This document shows positions 42,480-50,666 of a DNA stretch of 64,000 nt, piece by piece. The stretch comes from Chitinophaga niabensis (GTDB taxonomy: Bacteria; Bacteroidota; Bacteroidia; Chitinophagales; Chitinophagaceae), in assembly GCF_039545795.1 (NCBI RefSeq), contig NZ_CP154260.1, forward strand, positions 3,973,001 to 4,037,000, read 5' to 3'. Position 1 is the first letter of the stretch. The number at the start of each line of letters is the position of its first letter. The translations under genes and the position numbers were made by a program. The notes beneath the pieces were generated by a model. That model was not told the DNA's origin, made no database searches, and saw nothing but the letters and a program-made list of their open reading frames with translations.

Positions 42480-43259
42480 ATGAAAAGAATCGTAATTAGC
42501 ACGCTTTCTGTTGCCATGCTAATGTTTGTTGCCTGTAAAAAGGACCCCGAACAATCCAAAGACCTCTTTAACGGACCGGAAGTAAATATGGGAAATGGTA
42601 AAGCATGGGCCTGGGTAAAACTGGACGCACAGCAGAAACCACAAGCGATGGGTATTTCCTTCACGCCTTCTGCGTTGGTGAATCTTCCCCAGGGTGGAGA
42701 AGGCCATGCACATGAAAGTGCATTTACCCTGAAACTGCCTTCTCAAAAAAGTCTCACGCCTTTTGACCATGTTGTTGTGAACTGGAATCCTAATGGTCAC
42801 GAGCCACTGAATGTATATGGTGCGGCGCATTTTGATTTTCACTATTACATGGAATCTGAAGCTTATGTAGATGCGATCCCCACTTATGCACAAGCCCCTG
42901 CGGATTTCGACAATGCCCCGGCTCCTGATTATTTCCACCCGGATTACTTTGGCCCTCCAGGCGGTGAGCCCAAAATGGGAAGACATTGGGTGGATGTTAC
43001 CTCTCCTGAGCTGAATCCTCAAAACCCGGCGCCATTTACCGAAACCTTTATTGTTGGGAGTTTCAAAGGCAAGGTATTGTTCTATGAGCCGATGATCACC
43101 AAAACGTTCGTGGAAACACAGAACAATTTTGAGAAGGCGATCAAGATGCCGGCTAAGTTCCAAAAGGAAGGTTATTACCCTACCAAATACAGGATCATCA
43201 AAACCGGTAAAACCATTGATGTTATCCTGGAAGGATTTGTATTCCGTCAGAAATCATAA
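42480..43259 (+). CDS. Secreted lipoprotein, TTHB210/DUF5602-like
   Basis: A 259-residue lipoprotein (MKRIVISTLSVAMLMFVAC, lipobox Cys19). The mature domain has a His-rich core: GGEGHAHESAF, NWNPNGHEPLNVYGAAHFDF, then HYYM, PDYFHPDY and MGRHWVDVTSPEL. This pattern resembles DUF5602/TTHB210-type proteins of unknown function and suggests metal binding. The start at 42480 gives the clean lipobox. It forms an operon with the hemerythrin gene 14 bp downstream. Confidence 0.65.
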   Translation: MKRIVISTLSVAMLMFVACKKDPEQSKDLFNGPEVNMGNGKAWAWVKLDAQQKPQAMGISFTPSALVNLPQGGEGHAHESAFTLKLPSQKSLTPFDHVVVNWNPNGHEPLNVYGAAHFDFHYYMESEAYVDAIPTYAQAPADFDNAPAPDYFHPDYFGPPGGEPKMGRHWVDVTSPELNPQNPAPFTETFIVGSFKGKVLFYEPMITKTFVETQNNFEKAIKMPAKFQKEGYYPTKYRIIKTGKTIDVILEGFVFRQKS

Positions 43260-43273
43260 AATAAGAACGTATC

Positions 43274-43960
43274 ATGCAACAATCCCGTTATAACATTTTC
43301 AATCAGATCCACAAAGGCCTCAGGGCAATGCTGTATGATACTGCGCTCCGTATCCAGCAAACGGATTTTTCACAGGAAGAGCAGGCGGTTCCTACGATCC
43401 GGCAGCTGGAGAAAGTATTGAGCTTCTTTGACAAACATGCAGATCATGAGGATGAATATATCCTGCCGGCTATCCGTAAACATGCGCGGTTACTGGTAGA
43501 AGAATTGGAAAGTGAGCATGCAGCAGATCGTTCCCTTTCCCTTAGCCTGGGCAAACATATCAGGGATTGGCTGATAGCGCAACATGCAGATGCAAAAAGA
43601 AAAGCAGGATTACATATGCTGTACGACTTCAATTCCTTCATTGCGTTCAATCTCTATCATATGAACAAGGAAGAGTTGTTGTTCAACCAGGTGTTGTGGG
43701 AACATTATACGGATGAAGAGATCTTCCTGATAGATCATGCGCTGGTTGCTTCAGTACCGCCGGATGCCCTGATGGCTGTGAGCCGCTGGATCATACGTGG
43801 GATCAATAATGAAGAGGTTATCAGATGGTTGAATGGTGTGAAGAATAATGCGCCAGCTGAAGCGTTTGGTGTTTTTATGACGCTTGCGGAGGAGGAGTTG
43901 TCTCCGGAGCGATTGAAAGATATACAGGCTTCGTTAACGGAAGGTATTTTGCTTGCTTAG
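43274..43960 (+). CDS. Hemerythrin-like (HHE) domain protein
   Basis: A 228-residue all-helical protein with the HHE-type pattern of ligands: His13 (FNQIHKGLR), the FFDKHADHEDEYILPAI helix, ESEHAADR and NLYHMNKEE. These would bind a di-iron or mono-iron centre for O2, NO or redox sensing or protection. The C-terminal portion after about residue 150 is longer than in minimal hemerythrins. It is in an operon with the His-rich lipoprotein, and a shared link to oxidative metal chemistry is inference. Confidence 0.85.
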   Translation: MQQSRYNIFNQIHKGLRAMLYDTALRIQQTDFSQEEQAVPTIRQLEKVLSFFDKHADHEDEYILPAIRKHARLLVEELESEHAADRSLSLSLGKHIRDWLIAQHADAKRKAGLHMLYDFNSFIAFNLYHMNKEELLFNQVLWEHYTDEEIFLIDHALVASVPPDALMAVSRWIIRGINNEEVIRWLNGVKNNAPAEAFGVFMTLAEEELSPERLKDIQASLTEGILLA

Positions 43961-43985
43961 ATTTTGTTTTAATTAACCCCAAAGG

Positions 43986-44026
43986 AAAAAGCCCATCCCT
44001 GCACGTCCGGGATGGGTTGCTTTTTT
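43986..44026 (+). terminator. Rho-independent terminator after the hemerythrin gene
   Basis: CCCATCCC-(9 nt)-GGGATGGG stem (43992-43999 / 44009-44016), flanked by AAAAAGC and GCTTTTTT that extend pairing, then T-run. Confidence 0.78.
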
Positions 44027-44127
44027 GCTATGTGGAAGGGATTGTTTTTTTGTAGTGCATCCTTTTGAAGGCAGAGGGTACATCCCACGGTAGTGGAGGA
44101 TTTTTTTATTTATTTGAGGTAGTTGTT

Positions 44128-44226
44128 TTATCTCAAAGAGGTAGATCTTATTTCAAAAGAGAAAACCTTACTTCAAAGAGAAAGATCTTATTTCAAAAAA
44201 AGATCCTTCCCTTTCAAAAAAAGAAA
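44128..44226. repeat. 20-bp tandem repeat array (array 1)
   Basis: Four units of exactly 20, 20, 20 and 19 bp, consensus TTATTTCAAAAGAGAAAGATC-like, begin at 44128, 44148, 44168 and 44188; a fifth degenerate unit follows to 44226. No spacers are present. It fills most of the 309-bp gene-free stretch 43961-44269 together with the two flanking terminators; no other feature is visible there. Confidence 0.75.
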
Positions 44227-44250
44227 CCCGCCACACTACGTGGGGCGGGC
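44214..44250 (-). terminator. Rho-independent terminator after the secreted unknown protein gene
   Basis: Minus strand CCCGCC[CC]AC-(5 nt)-GTGGCGGG (with a 2-nt bulge) followed by TTTCTTTTTTTG, 20 bp after the stop at 44270. Confidence 0.68.
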
Positions 44251-44269
44251 TCTTTAGTTTATAAGACCA

Positions 44270-45463
44270 CTATTTCAAGTCAACAGGAATGAAGATCAAC
44301 GGCGTTGGTAAACAAGAAGCACCGGGAGGTGAATACGTTAAACGGATCGTTTGTTCTTCACCATTAGCTGCCGGTTTGAATACCTGGATAAGAATGGCTT
44401 CAGGAGCTGCTTTGGTTACCAGGCGATCGCTGGGGAGCTGAATGATGCCTTCTTTGAATTTACCTTCACTCACTACCATCGTATTGGCCATTCCGCCACA
44501 CCATTGGTTATTGCCACTGCGGGAATTCCAGGTTACCAGTGCAAGACCCTTGCCGTCTGTGCTCTTCCACTTCATTTCAATATTATAGATCACACCATAA
44601 TTGCCTGCTAAAGTAGCAACACCCGGCGTGTTCTTTTCTTTTCCTGATACCCAGGGATCATTATCTCCATCCGCTACGATGATCTCTTTCACACCTTCTT
44701 TTGTATCGTACACGCTATCCGTGATAATGCGGTAATTGCTTACGCCAAATACCCCACGGCCTGCGCCACTATGGCCTTTTGGCGGAAGGATAGTTTTAAT
44801 ACGGCTCAGGGCTTTGGGACCTGAGGTATTAAGGTCTGTCTGGATGATGCTGATCTCTCCGGGTTGATCTATGGTGAATTCATAGAAACCATGTACCAGC
44901 TCATCATACTTCGCTATATATTTTTCCAGCTTTTCATCGATGGCGATGGACTGGCCGGGCTTTACAGTGCGGATCAGGTTCTGGGGAGCGGAAGCAAAAT
45001 AATCTGCCAGGCCCTGTTTGCCGATCTGGTAATAATTGGTGCTGGGCTTCTGGGAAGAGTATTTCAGCATGCGGATGTGCATGTCTGCCGTACCGTTATT
45101 TTTAATAACGGCCGTGATCCGGCGATCTATTTTGGCCGGCTCTTTTACACCATTCACATTATAAACATATAATCTCACCGCCCCCGGCTGTACAGGTTCC
45201 TGTAATGCAATGGCCTCCGGTACCCGGATGTACTCAGGATCATCTGAGATCACATGCTGCGGCCCCGGCAGCACCACTTTCCGGTAGCCGATGTTCTGGA
45301 TCTTCTCCGTCAGGAAATCCGGTAATGCTACAATACTTCCCTGAGGGGTCTTCAAAACAGCCTGTTGTAATTCGGGCTTCAATTCCTGCTGTGCCTGCGC
45401 CTGTAGGCCTAATGCAGCTATTGTACAAGTAAACAATAACGGCTTCCAGTTTGGTTGCTTCAT
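44270..45463 (-). CDS. Secreted protein of unknown function
   Basis: A 397-residue protein with a signal peptide (MKQPNWKPLLFTCTIAALGL then QAQAQ). Mature sequence is mostly beta-rich: LYVYNVNGVKEPAKIDRRIT, GNYGVIYNIEMKWKSTDGK, TEWNSR-like VTWNSRSGNNQWCGG and a C-terminal IRLTYSPPGASCLPTPLIF. I do not recognise the domain; a copper amine oxidase N-terminal-like or S-layer-like fold is a weak possibility. It has a TAAGTTTG -7 box 44 nt upstream and its own terminator, so it is monocistronic. Confidence 0.65.
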   Translation of the reverse strand: MKQPNWKPLLFTCTIAALGLQAQAQQELKPELQQAVLKTPQGSIVALPDFLTEKIQNIGYRKVVLPGPQHVISDDPEYIRVPEAIALQEPVQPGAVRLYVYNVNGVKEPAKIDRRITAVIKNNGTADMHIRMLKYSSQKPSTNYYQIGKQGLADYFASAPQNLIRTVKPGQSIAIDEKLEKYIAKYDELVHGFYEFTIDQPGEISIIQTDLNTSGPKALSRIKTILPPKGHSGAGRGVFGVSNYRIITDSVYDTKEGVKEIIVADGDNDPWVSGKEKNTPGVATLAGNYGVIYNIEMKWKSTDGKGLALVTWNSRSGNNQWCGGMANTMVVSEGKFKEGIIQLPSDRLVTKAAPEAILIQVFKPAANGEEQTIRLTYSPPGASCLPTPLIFIPVDLK

Positions 45464-45507
45464 ATATTCTATAAGTTTGGCTTATCTCAAATATTTATAA
45501 TAATGAT

Positions 45508-45515
45508 CAAACTTA
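45508..45515 (-). promoter_or_regulatory. -7 promoter element of the secreted unknown gene
   Basis: TAAGTTTG on the minus strand, perfect TAnnTTTG, 44 nt before ATG 45463, in a 216-bp gap between divergent genes. Confidence 0.42.
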
Positions 45516-45679
45516 ATAAAAGTTTTTATTAACTGCACTATGTTTTTAAAATAAATATTAAACATGACAATTCCCCGGACATCAAATAACCGGGAAAAAT
45601 CGTCCATCCCCTGGCGTCATTTCTCCATTTTCCTGCAGTTCTTTTCGGGGCAACTTTGTGCTATCAAAAACAACAAACA

Positions 45680-46213
45680 ATGACAACTTTTAAAGTTCCT
45701 GTTAGAGAAGAAGTATCCGCAAGCAGTCAGCAAAGCTTTGATACACTTAAAAAAGCATTGGGTATGGTGCCTAATCTGTATGCCACCCTGGCCTATTCTG
45801 AAAATGCACTAAGCAGATTCCTCGCTTTTCAGAATGCTCCTACCTCTCTTTCCAACAAAGAAAAAGAAGCAGTGAACCTTGTGGTGAGCCAGGTGAATAG
45901 TTGCAAATATTGCCTCAGCGCCCATACCATGCTGGGTAAGTTGAATGGTTTTTCGGAAGAAGAAATACTCCTGCTCCGCAAAGGCCAAAGCACGATCCCG
46001 AAAACACATGCCCTGGTACAACTGGCAAAGGACCTTACGGAAAATAAAGGCCATGCCGCAGCTGCTAACCTGGAGGCATTCTTTGAAGCGGGTTACAACA
46101 AAGGAAACCTAGTAGACCTGCTCCTTTTGATCGCTGATAAAACAGCCCTCAACTACCTGCATAATCTTACAGAAGTGCCTGTCGACTTCCCTCCTGTCCC
46201 TGAATTAAACTAA
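45680..46213 (+). CDS. Carboxymuconolactone decarboxylase-family (AhpD-like) protein
   Basis: A 177-residue peroxidase-like protein with the AhpD catalytic motif SCKYCLSAH (Cys75, Cys78, His82) in the second helical pair. Beginning at ATG 45680; ribosome-binding-region is A-rich. Such enzymes use the CxxC pair to reduce peroxides or as thiol redox partners. It is first in an operon with DUF1348 (11 bp) and AraC (12 bp), typical of an oxidative-stress or aromatic-response unit. Confidence 0.92.
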   Translation: MTTFKVPVREEVSASSQQSFDTLKKALGMVPNLYATLAYSENALSRFLAFQNAPTSLSNKEKEAVNLVVSQVNSCKYCLSAHTMLGKLNGFSEEEILLLRKGQSTIPKTHALVQLAKDLTENKGHAAAANLEAFFEAGYNKGNLVDLLLLIADKTALNYLHNLTEVPVDFPPVPELN

Positions 46214-46224
46214 AAACAGCAAAT

Positions 46225-46626
46225 ATGATCAAACCTCCTTTCACTTACGAAACTGCCCTGCAGAAGGTGCAATTGGCAGAAGATGCCTGGAACAGTAAAG
46301 ATCCTGAAAAGGTATGCCTTGCCTACTCTTTAGACACAGAATGGCGCAACAGAACAGAATTTATCAACGGACGGGAACAGGTAAAAGCTTTCCTGCAAAA
46401 GAAATGGGAAAAGGAACTGGATTACCGCCTGAAGAAAGAACTCTGGGGATTCCGGGAAAACAGGATGGCCGTTCGTTTTGAGTATGAATGGCATGATAAA
46501 GCCGGACAATGGTTCCGCAGTTACGGCAATGAGTTATGGGAATTTGATGAAGAAGGGTTAATGCGCAAACGTTTTGCCAGTATCAATGATCTTGCGATCT
46601 CTGCGGAGGAACGAAAGTTTAAATAA
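46225..46626 (+). CDS. DUF1348/NTF2-like protein
   Basis: A 133-residue NTF2-fold protein with the DUF1348 pattern: [40 protein letters not shown], then [20 protein letters not shown] and [20 protein letters not shown]. No signal peptide. Function unknown. It lies 11 bp after the AhpD-like gene and 12 bp before the AraC gene, so it belongs to that operon. Confidence 0.88.
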   Translation: MIKPPFTYETALQKVQLAEDAWNSKDPEKVCLAYSLDTEWRNRTEFINGREQVKAFLQKKWEKELDYRLKKELWGFRENRMAVRFEYEWHDKAGQWFRSYGNELWEFDEEGLMRKRFASINDLAISAEERKFK

Positions 46627-46638
46627 CGTAATATTGCC

Positions 46639-47526
46639 ATGATGCCCGCACATACTTATACACTGATCAATCAGTTATCGAAGCACCTGGCTTTTAAAGT
46701 GGTCAGGCTGGAAGACAGTCCTCATTTACAGGAACTGCAAAGAATGAGCTATTACAGTATGATCCTGATCACGGAAGGGGAAGCGAAGTTACATGCAGAA
46801 TTGTCCAGTTATGATGTGAGGGAAAATGCGTTGATCTGCCTGGCGCTTTATCAGCCCTTTCAGTTGGAAATGAAGGATTGTAAAGGATTCCTTGTTCATT
46901 TTCACCCCGACTTTTTCTGTATCTACAAACATCACAATGAAGTGGCCTGTAATGGCATATTGTTCAACAATATCTACCAGCCGCCTTTCCATCACCTGGA
47001 GCCGGCTGAAACGGCGAAACTACTCCTGATCATTGATCAGATGCGGGAGGAATTGAAAGAAGAAGCATTGGCGCAGCATGAATTGCTTTCCTCCTATCTG
47101 AAGATCTTCCTGATCACGGCTTCCCGTTCAAGGCTTCAGTTTACAGGTGATGCACGGGAGCAGGCGGACCTGCCTGAAGGACCATTTGTATTACAGAAGT
47201 TAAAGGATGCAATAGAAGCGAATTTTAAGGAGAAACATTCTGCGAGTGATTATGCGGGTTTATTGAATATCTCTGCCAAAGCACTGGCTAAGATCACTAA
47301 AACGCATTTCAACAAAACATTGACGAGTATGATCTCTGAAAGGATCATTAGTGAGGCGAAGCGGGAGTTGTACCTCACCTCCAAACCAGTGAAGGCGATT
47401 GCTTTTGAACTGGGGTTTGATGATGAATATTATTTCTCGAGGTTTTTTAAGAACAATGTGAATGTGTCTCCGCAGATCTATAGGAGCCAGGTGGGTTTTG
47501 CAAGAGCGGAGGGAGGATTGAATTAG
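46639..47526 (+). CDS. AraC family transcriptional regulator
   Basis: A 295-residue regulator: N-terminal cupin-like sensor (about 35-140, YYSMILITEGEAKLHAELSS) and C-terminal AraC HTH pair (about 190-285) with ISAKALAKITKTHFNKTLTS and DEYYFSRFFKNNVNVSPQIY. Last gene of the AhpD/DUF1348 operon, so self-regulation of the operon is likely. Two consecutive ATGs (46639, 46642) are equivalent. Confidence 0.92.
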   Translation: MMPAHTYTLINQLSKHLAFKVVRLEDSPHLQELQRMSYYSMILITEGEAKLHAELSSYDVRENALICLALYQPFQLEMKDCKGFLVHFHPDFFCIYKHHNEVACNGILFNNIYQPPFHHLEPAETAKLLLIIDQMREELKEEALAQHELLSSYLKIFLITASRSRLQFTGDAREQADLPEGPFVLQKLKDAIEANFKEKHSASDYAGLLNISAKALAKITKTHFNKTLTSMISERIISEAKRELYLTSKPVKAIAFELGFDDEYYFSRFFKNNVNVSPQIYRSQVGFARAEGGLN

Positions 47527-47570
47527 TTCTTTTTTCAGGCGGAAACCTTGCCGCGCAGCAGAGGGCGGAG

Positions 47571-47770
47571 TTTTTTTTTCTTTTGAGGAGATGGTTGTTT
47601 TTTGGAGTTGCGAGGGATTTTTTCTTTTTGGGGGAATGGCTGTTTTGGGGATTGCGAGGGATTTTTTCTTTTTGGGGAATGACTGTTTTGGGATTTGCGA
47701 ATGGTTTTTTCTTTTTGGAGGAATGACTGTTTTGGGGATTGCGAATGGTTTTTTAGGGCTTCGAGAAGGT
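47571..47770. repeat. 44-bp tandem repeat array (array 2)
   Basis: Three well-kept copies of a 43-44 bp unit at 47618-47661, 47662-47704 and 47705-47748 (each opens TTTTTTCTTTTTGG, then GAATG-x-CTGTTTTGGG and TTGCGA), preceded by a diverged copy (47571-47617) and followed by a degenerate remnant. The region 47527-47832 contains only this array and the terminator at its right end. Confidence 0.78.
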
Positions 47771-47795
47771 TTTTATTTAGAAAAAATACTTGTAA

Positions 47796-47831
47796 ACTAA
47801 AAAGGCTGACCAAATGGTCAGCCTTTTTAGT
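47796..47831. terminator. Bidirectional rho-independent terminator
   Basis: 16-bp perfect stem ACTAAAAAGGCTGACC / GGTCAGCCTTTTTAGT, loop AAAT, between the AraC gene (+) and the GH99-like gene (-). Confidence 0.88.
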
Positions 47832-47832
47832 G

Positions 47833-48924
47833 CTATTTCTTAAACTGCGTTCTCACAATATCAAGGTATAACTCACCATAACTTTTAGCCGGTTCAATCT
47901 GCAGATCTTCATCCCATTTATTGAAGGAATCTATCAGGATCAGCTTGTTGGCAGTACTGGCATTCATTTTGGCTACGTTACACATCTTTTTGAACATTGC
48001 TCCATTATCCTTCCTTTCCACGTTAGGGTTGAGACTCGTAGGGGCAGTGATCAGCCAGTTATAAGCAGGGAACACATTCGCCACATATTCCACATTCCAG
48101 TTATCCTTGTAATACTTTTTAGAATACTTCCAGTTCTCATTGATCATCTGCGGCAACAGGTAGAACCTGTCAAACCCATCAGGACGGAAGTTTTGGTGAT
48201 AGATGGCATCTACACATTCCTTGTAACGGAAAAAGTAACGGGCCGGGGGTGTCCATCTGTCCTGCATGCCTACAATGTATACATCAAAACCTTTGGCTTT
48301 TATGCGTGCACGGAGGGCGGTATAGATGGATTTGTTATTATCAGAAAATAAGTTCTGGGCATTGGTGATGTAGAGCAGTTTCTTGCCATCTACTTCCATG
48401 TACTGAGGACTACTGAAGAGGTAAGTTAACCTTTCAAAGTCCTGCATGAACTGTTCCAGTTTCAGGGCATCCTTTTCCAGCGGGGCGGTGGCGCTTATTC
48501 CATATGTTCCGTTATTGAGATTATAGGTAACGGCAAACTTTACATTGGAGGCAGCTGAATTATCCAGGTAGGATTTAATGATGGTAGAATCTCTTCTGAA
48601 TGCGCCATTATCCCTGAGTGCGGAACGGGCAGAGAACAGAAAATAATCGATCCCTGCTTTGGTGGCATATTCCAGGTGTTTGGTCATAATAGCCGGTTGT
48701 ACTACGCCGTTGGGCATGGTATACTTCCCTACTACCGGCTCTTCTTTTATATTGGCATTGAAACTACCCAGTTCATAATAGAAGGCGCCTACCACGTAAT
48801 TCTCCGTAACCGGCACTTCCGGGATCTCGTAATTCATAAAATGATCTTCCGCTTTAGGGCCATCATCCTTTGTACAGGCTGCCAGGGAGATCATTCCTGC
48901 GTATATCAATAGCTTCTTCATCAT
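47833..48924 (-). CDS. GH99-like (endo-alpha-mannosidase fold) lipoprotein
   Basis: A 363-residue lipoprotein (MMKKLLIYAGMISLAAC, lipobox Cys17). The mature domain has the features of GH99-like/WbsX glycosidase-fold proteins: VVGAFYYELGSF near the N-terminus, the YATKAGIDYFLFSARSALRD strand-helix, and at the C-terminus LILIDSFNKWDEDLQIEPAK then GELYLDIVRT, which aligns with the N-x-W-x-E-x-x-x-x-E-P-x-x-x-x-G-x-x-Y-L motif of WbsX proteins. It is 4 bp downstream of susD-like gene and would be the surface enzyme of the locus; mannan-like substrates are inference. Confidence 0.75.
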   Translation of the reverse strand: MMKKLLIYAGMISLAACTKDDGPKAEDHFMNYEIPEVPVTENYVVGAFYYELGSFNANIKEEPVVGKYTMPNGVVQPAIMTKHLEYATKAGIDYFLFSARSALRDNGAFRRDSTIIKSYLDNSAASNVKFAVTYNLNNGTYGISATAPLEKDALKLEQFMQDFERLTYLFSSPQYMEVDGKKLLYITNAQNLFSDNNKSIYTALRARIKAKGFDVYIVGMQDRWTPPARYFFRYKECVDAIYHQNFRPDGFDRFYLLPQMINENWKYSKKYYKDNWNVEYVANVFPAYNWLITAPTSLNPNVERKDNGAMFKKMCNVAKMNASTANKLILIDSFNKWDEDLQIEPAKSYGELYLDIVRTQFKK

Positions 48925-48928
48925 TCAG

Positions 48929-50656
48929 TTATTTATAAGTTCTGATAAGGGTGTAAGCAATCCCATTGTTCTGCAGGGATTGAATAGTGGTACCATACCA
49001 ATGTTGTACGAATCCAAAATTCAATACAGCGGTTTGGGTATTCCAATCTTTGTTGGGCAAGGGTTGCAGGAAGCTCAGATTAACATACGGACTTCTTTCA
49101 TCCCCACCCAGTTTAGCTACGGCATCATTATAACCAGGTGTGTTATAATTCAGCACGGTAGTAGGATATACCCATCTGTTGGGCAACAAAGAGAAGGTAG
49201 CATTGATAAACTGGTTAGCAGGATTAGTATGCGGAGGAAGTTCCAGCACACGCGTTCTTCTTTCCAGGCACCAGGTATCAAAACCTCCATCAGGATAATA
49301 GTTGATCCATTGCTGCAGCCAGATCTTAAACAGATCGTCTTCCGGGATATTGGTGTTCACCAGGCCCAGGTAGTTATAATATCCTGTAGCAGATGTGCCG
49401 AACTTCACTCCATTCTGATTCTTATAATTGGTGGCCGCTGCACCTGTAATACCCCAGTTAGCAAAGTTGGCATCTATACCGGCATTATAATATTGCTCTG
49501 CTGTTTGCGCTCCCCCCAGTCCTAGTTTTGCAGCTTCTGCTTTCATGAACATAGCCTCTGCATAGGAGAGATGGATGAAAGGTTTTTCTGCGGTAAGCAG
49601 AAACGTTTTTTTAGGATCAGAATAGGTAAGGATGTTCAACCCTCCTACCGGATCACTGGTTAAACCCCATCCCGGTAATAGCCGGGGTGCTTTGGGTAAA
49701 CCGAAATAAGGGATCCTGTAGGTGACGATACGGAGGGAATCATCTAAAGTACTGGTAAGCGTATCCTGCAGCAAAAAACGGTTTACAGCAGGCACAGAAT
49801 CATAGTAAGCACTTAAACGGGGATCGTTGTACGACCGGAACCAGGTAAAGATATAATCGCTCATCTTGGGGGCTATGTCCTGCGTAAATGAGTTGCGTAC
49901 ATATCGGATAAAGTAAGGACTTTGGTTACCGTCAATATTCTCGTAGCCCATCTTCGCCGTTTCAGTTTCTGCACTGATGGTATTGGCTTCTGCCTGCATC
50001 ACTTCCGTGATGTGTGTGCGGGCAACCGCTCCCAGGTTCTTCTGGCAGCGCAGCGCAATCTTTAAACGGAGGGTGTTGGCAAACTTCTTCCATTTGACCA
50101 GGTCGCCGGTATACAATACATCGTAGCTGAGCTTATCTTTCGTCACATCTATCTTATCTGCGGCGTCCTTCAGCATGGTAAGGATATTTGTATACACTAC
50201 ATCTTCATCATCAAACAGGATAGATGAACCTGCCTCTGGTTTCAAAGCATTCTGCATGGGGATAGGCCCATAGGTACCTACCAGGATAGAATATACATAA
50301 GCCTGCCAGATACGGCCTATCTGTACTTTATTGTTAAACCCTTCTGCAGTGCTGTATTTTTTGTCCAGCTGACTGAGGTTGCCCAGTATTTCCACATAGG
50401 ATTGTTCCCAAAAACCATCCGCTCCCACACCATAACGGGAAGAGCCTCCGCCAATGCATAAGAGATGCGAAGTGGTCCAGTGATAATCCATATTGGCATT
50501 AGCCAGCAGATCACTGGTCCTTTTGATGGAACCTTCAATGATCGCTTCCGGCGTGGCATTTTCAAACTGGTTCGGATTGATATTTGTTCTGTTAAAAGAC
50601 TTTGTACAGGAAAAGCCTGTTAACATGATAATAAGCAGATAACACAGATTTTTCAT
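48929..50656 (-). CDS. SusD/RagB family lipoprotein (SusD-like_2)
   Basis: A 575-residue surface lipoprotein: MKNLCYLLIIMLTGFSC with lipobox Cys17. TPR-like helices and inserts follow: IGRIWQAYVYSILVGTYGPI then PMQNAL, typical of SusD-like_2, and TAEKPFIHLSYAEAMFMKAE, which is the conserved SusD C-terminal helix. It captures the oligosaccharide and hands it to SusC. It lies 10 bp after the SusC gene and 4 bp before the GH99-like gene, forming a three-gene operon. Confidence 0.95.
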   Translation of the reverse strand: MKNLCYLLIIMLTGFSCTKSFNRTNINPNQFENATPEAIIEGSIKRTSDLLANANMDYHWTTSHLLCIGGGSSRYGVGADGFWEQSYVEILGNLSQLDKKYSTAEGFNNKVQIGRIWQAYVYSILVGTYGPIPMQNALKPEAGSSILFDDEDVVYTNILTMLKDAADKIDVTKDKLSYDVLYTGDLVKWKKFANTLRLKIALRCQKNLGAVARTHITEVMQAEANTISAETETAKMGYENIDGNQSPYFIRYVRNSFTQDIAPKMSDYIFTWFRSYNDPRLSAYYDSVPAVNRFLLQDTLTSTLDDSLRIVTYRIPYFGLPKAPRLLPGWGLTSDPVGGLNILTYSDPKKTFLLTAEKPFIHLSYAEAMFMKAEAAKLGLGGAQTAEQYYNAGIDANFANWGITGAAATNYKNQNGVKFGTSATGYYNYLGLVNTNIPEDDLFKIWLQQWINYYPDGGFDTWCLERRTRVLELPPHTNPANQFINATFSLLPNRWVYPTTVLNYNTPGYNDAVAKLGGDERSPYVNLSFLQPLPNKDWNTQTAVLNFGFVQHWYGTTIQSLQNNGIAYTLIRTYK

Positions 50657-50666
50657 GTTCCGATTT

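Noticed and set aside
44128..44206. 20-bp direct repeats as a CRISPR array
   Set aside because: Units are adjacent with no spacers, only 20 bp long, and no cas genes are present.
44065..44292. 75-residue open frame with repeated YFKRENLTSKRK-like peptides
   Set aside because: It is the translation of the 20-bp repeat array and of both terminators, has no ribosome-binding site, and its codon content is low-complexity.
45571..45596. Hairpin TTCCCCGG / CCGGGAA as terminator or riboswitch
   Set aside because: One bulged base, no T-run on either side, and no riboswitch consensus I recognise.
47535..47813. 92-residue Lys/Ser/Gln-rich minus-strand frame
   Set aside because: It is the complement of the 44-bp repeats, starts at a TTG within the terminator stem, and units of 43 and 44 bp would not keep a consistent peptide repeat.
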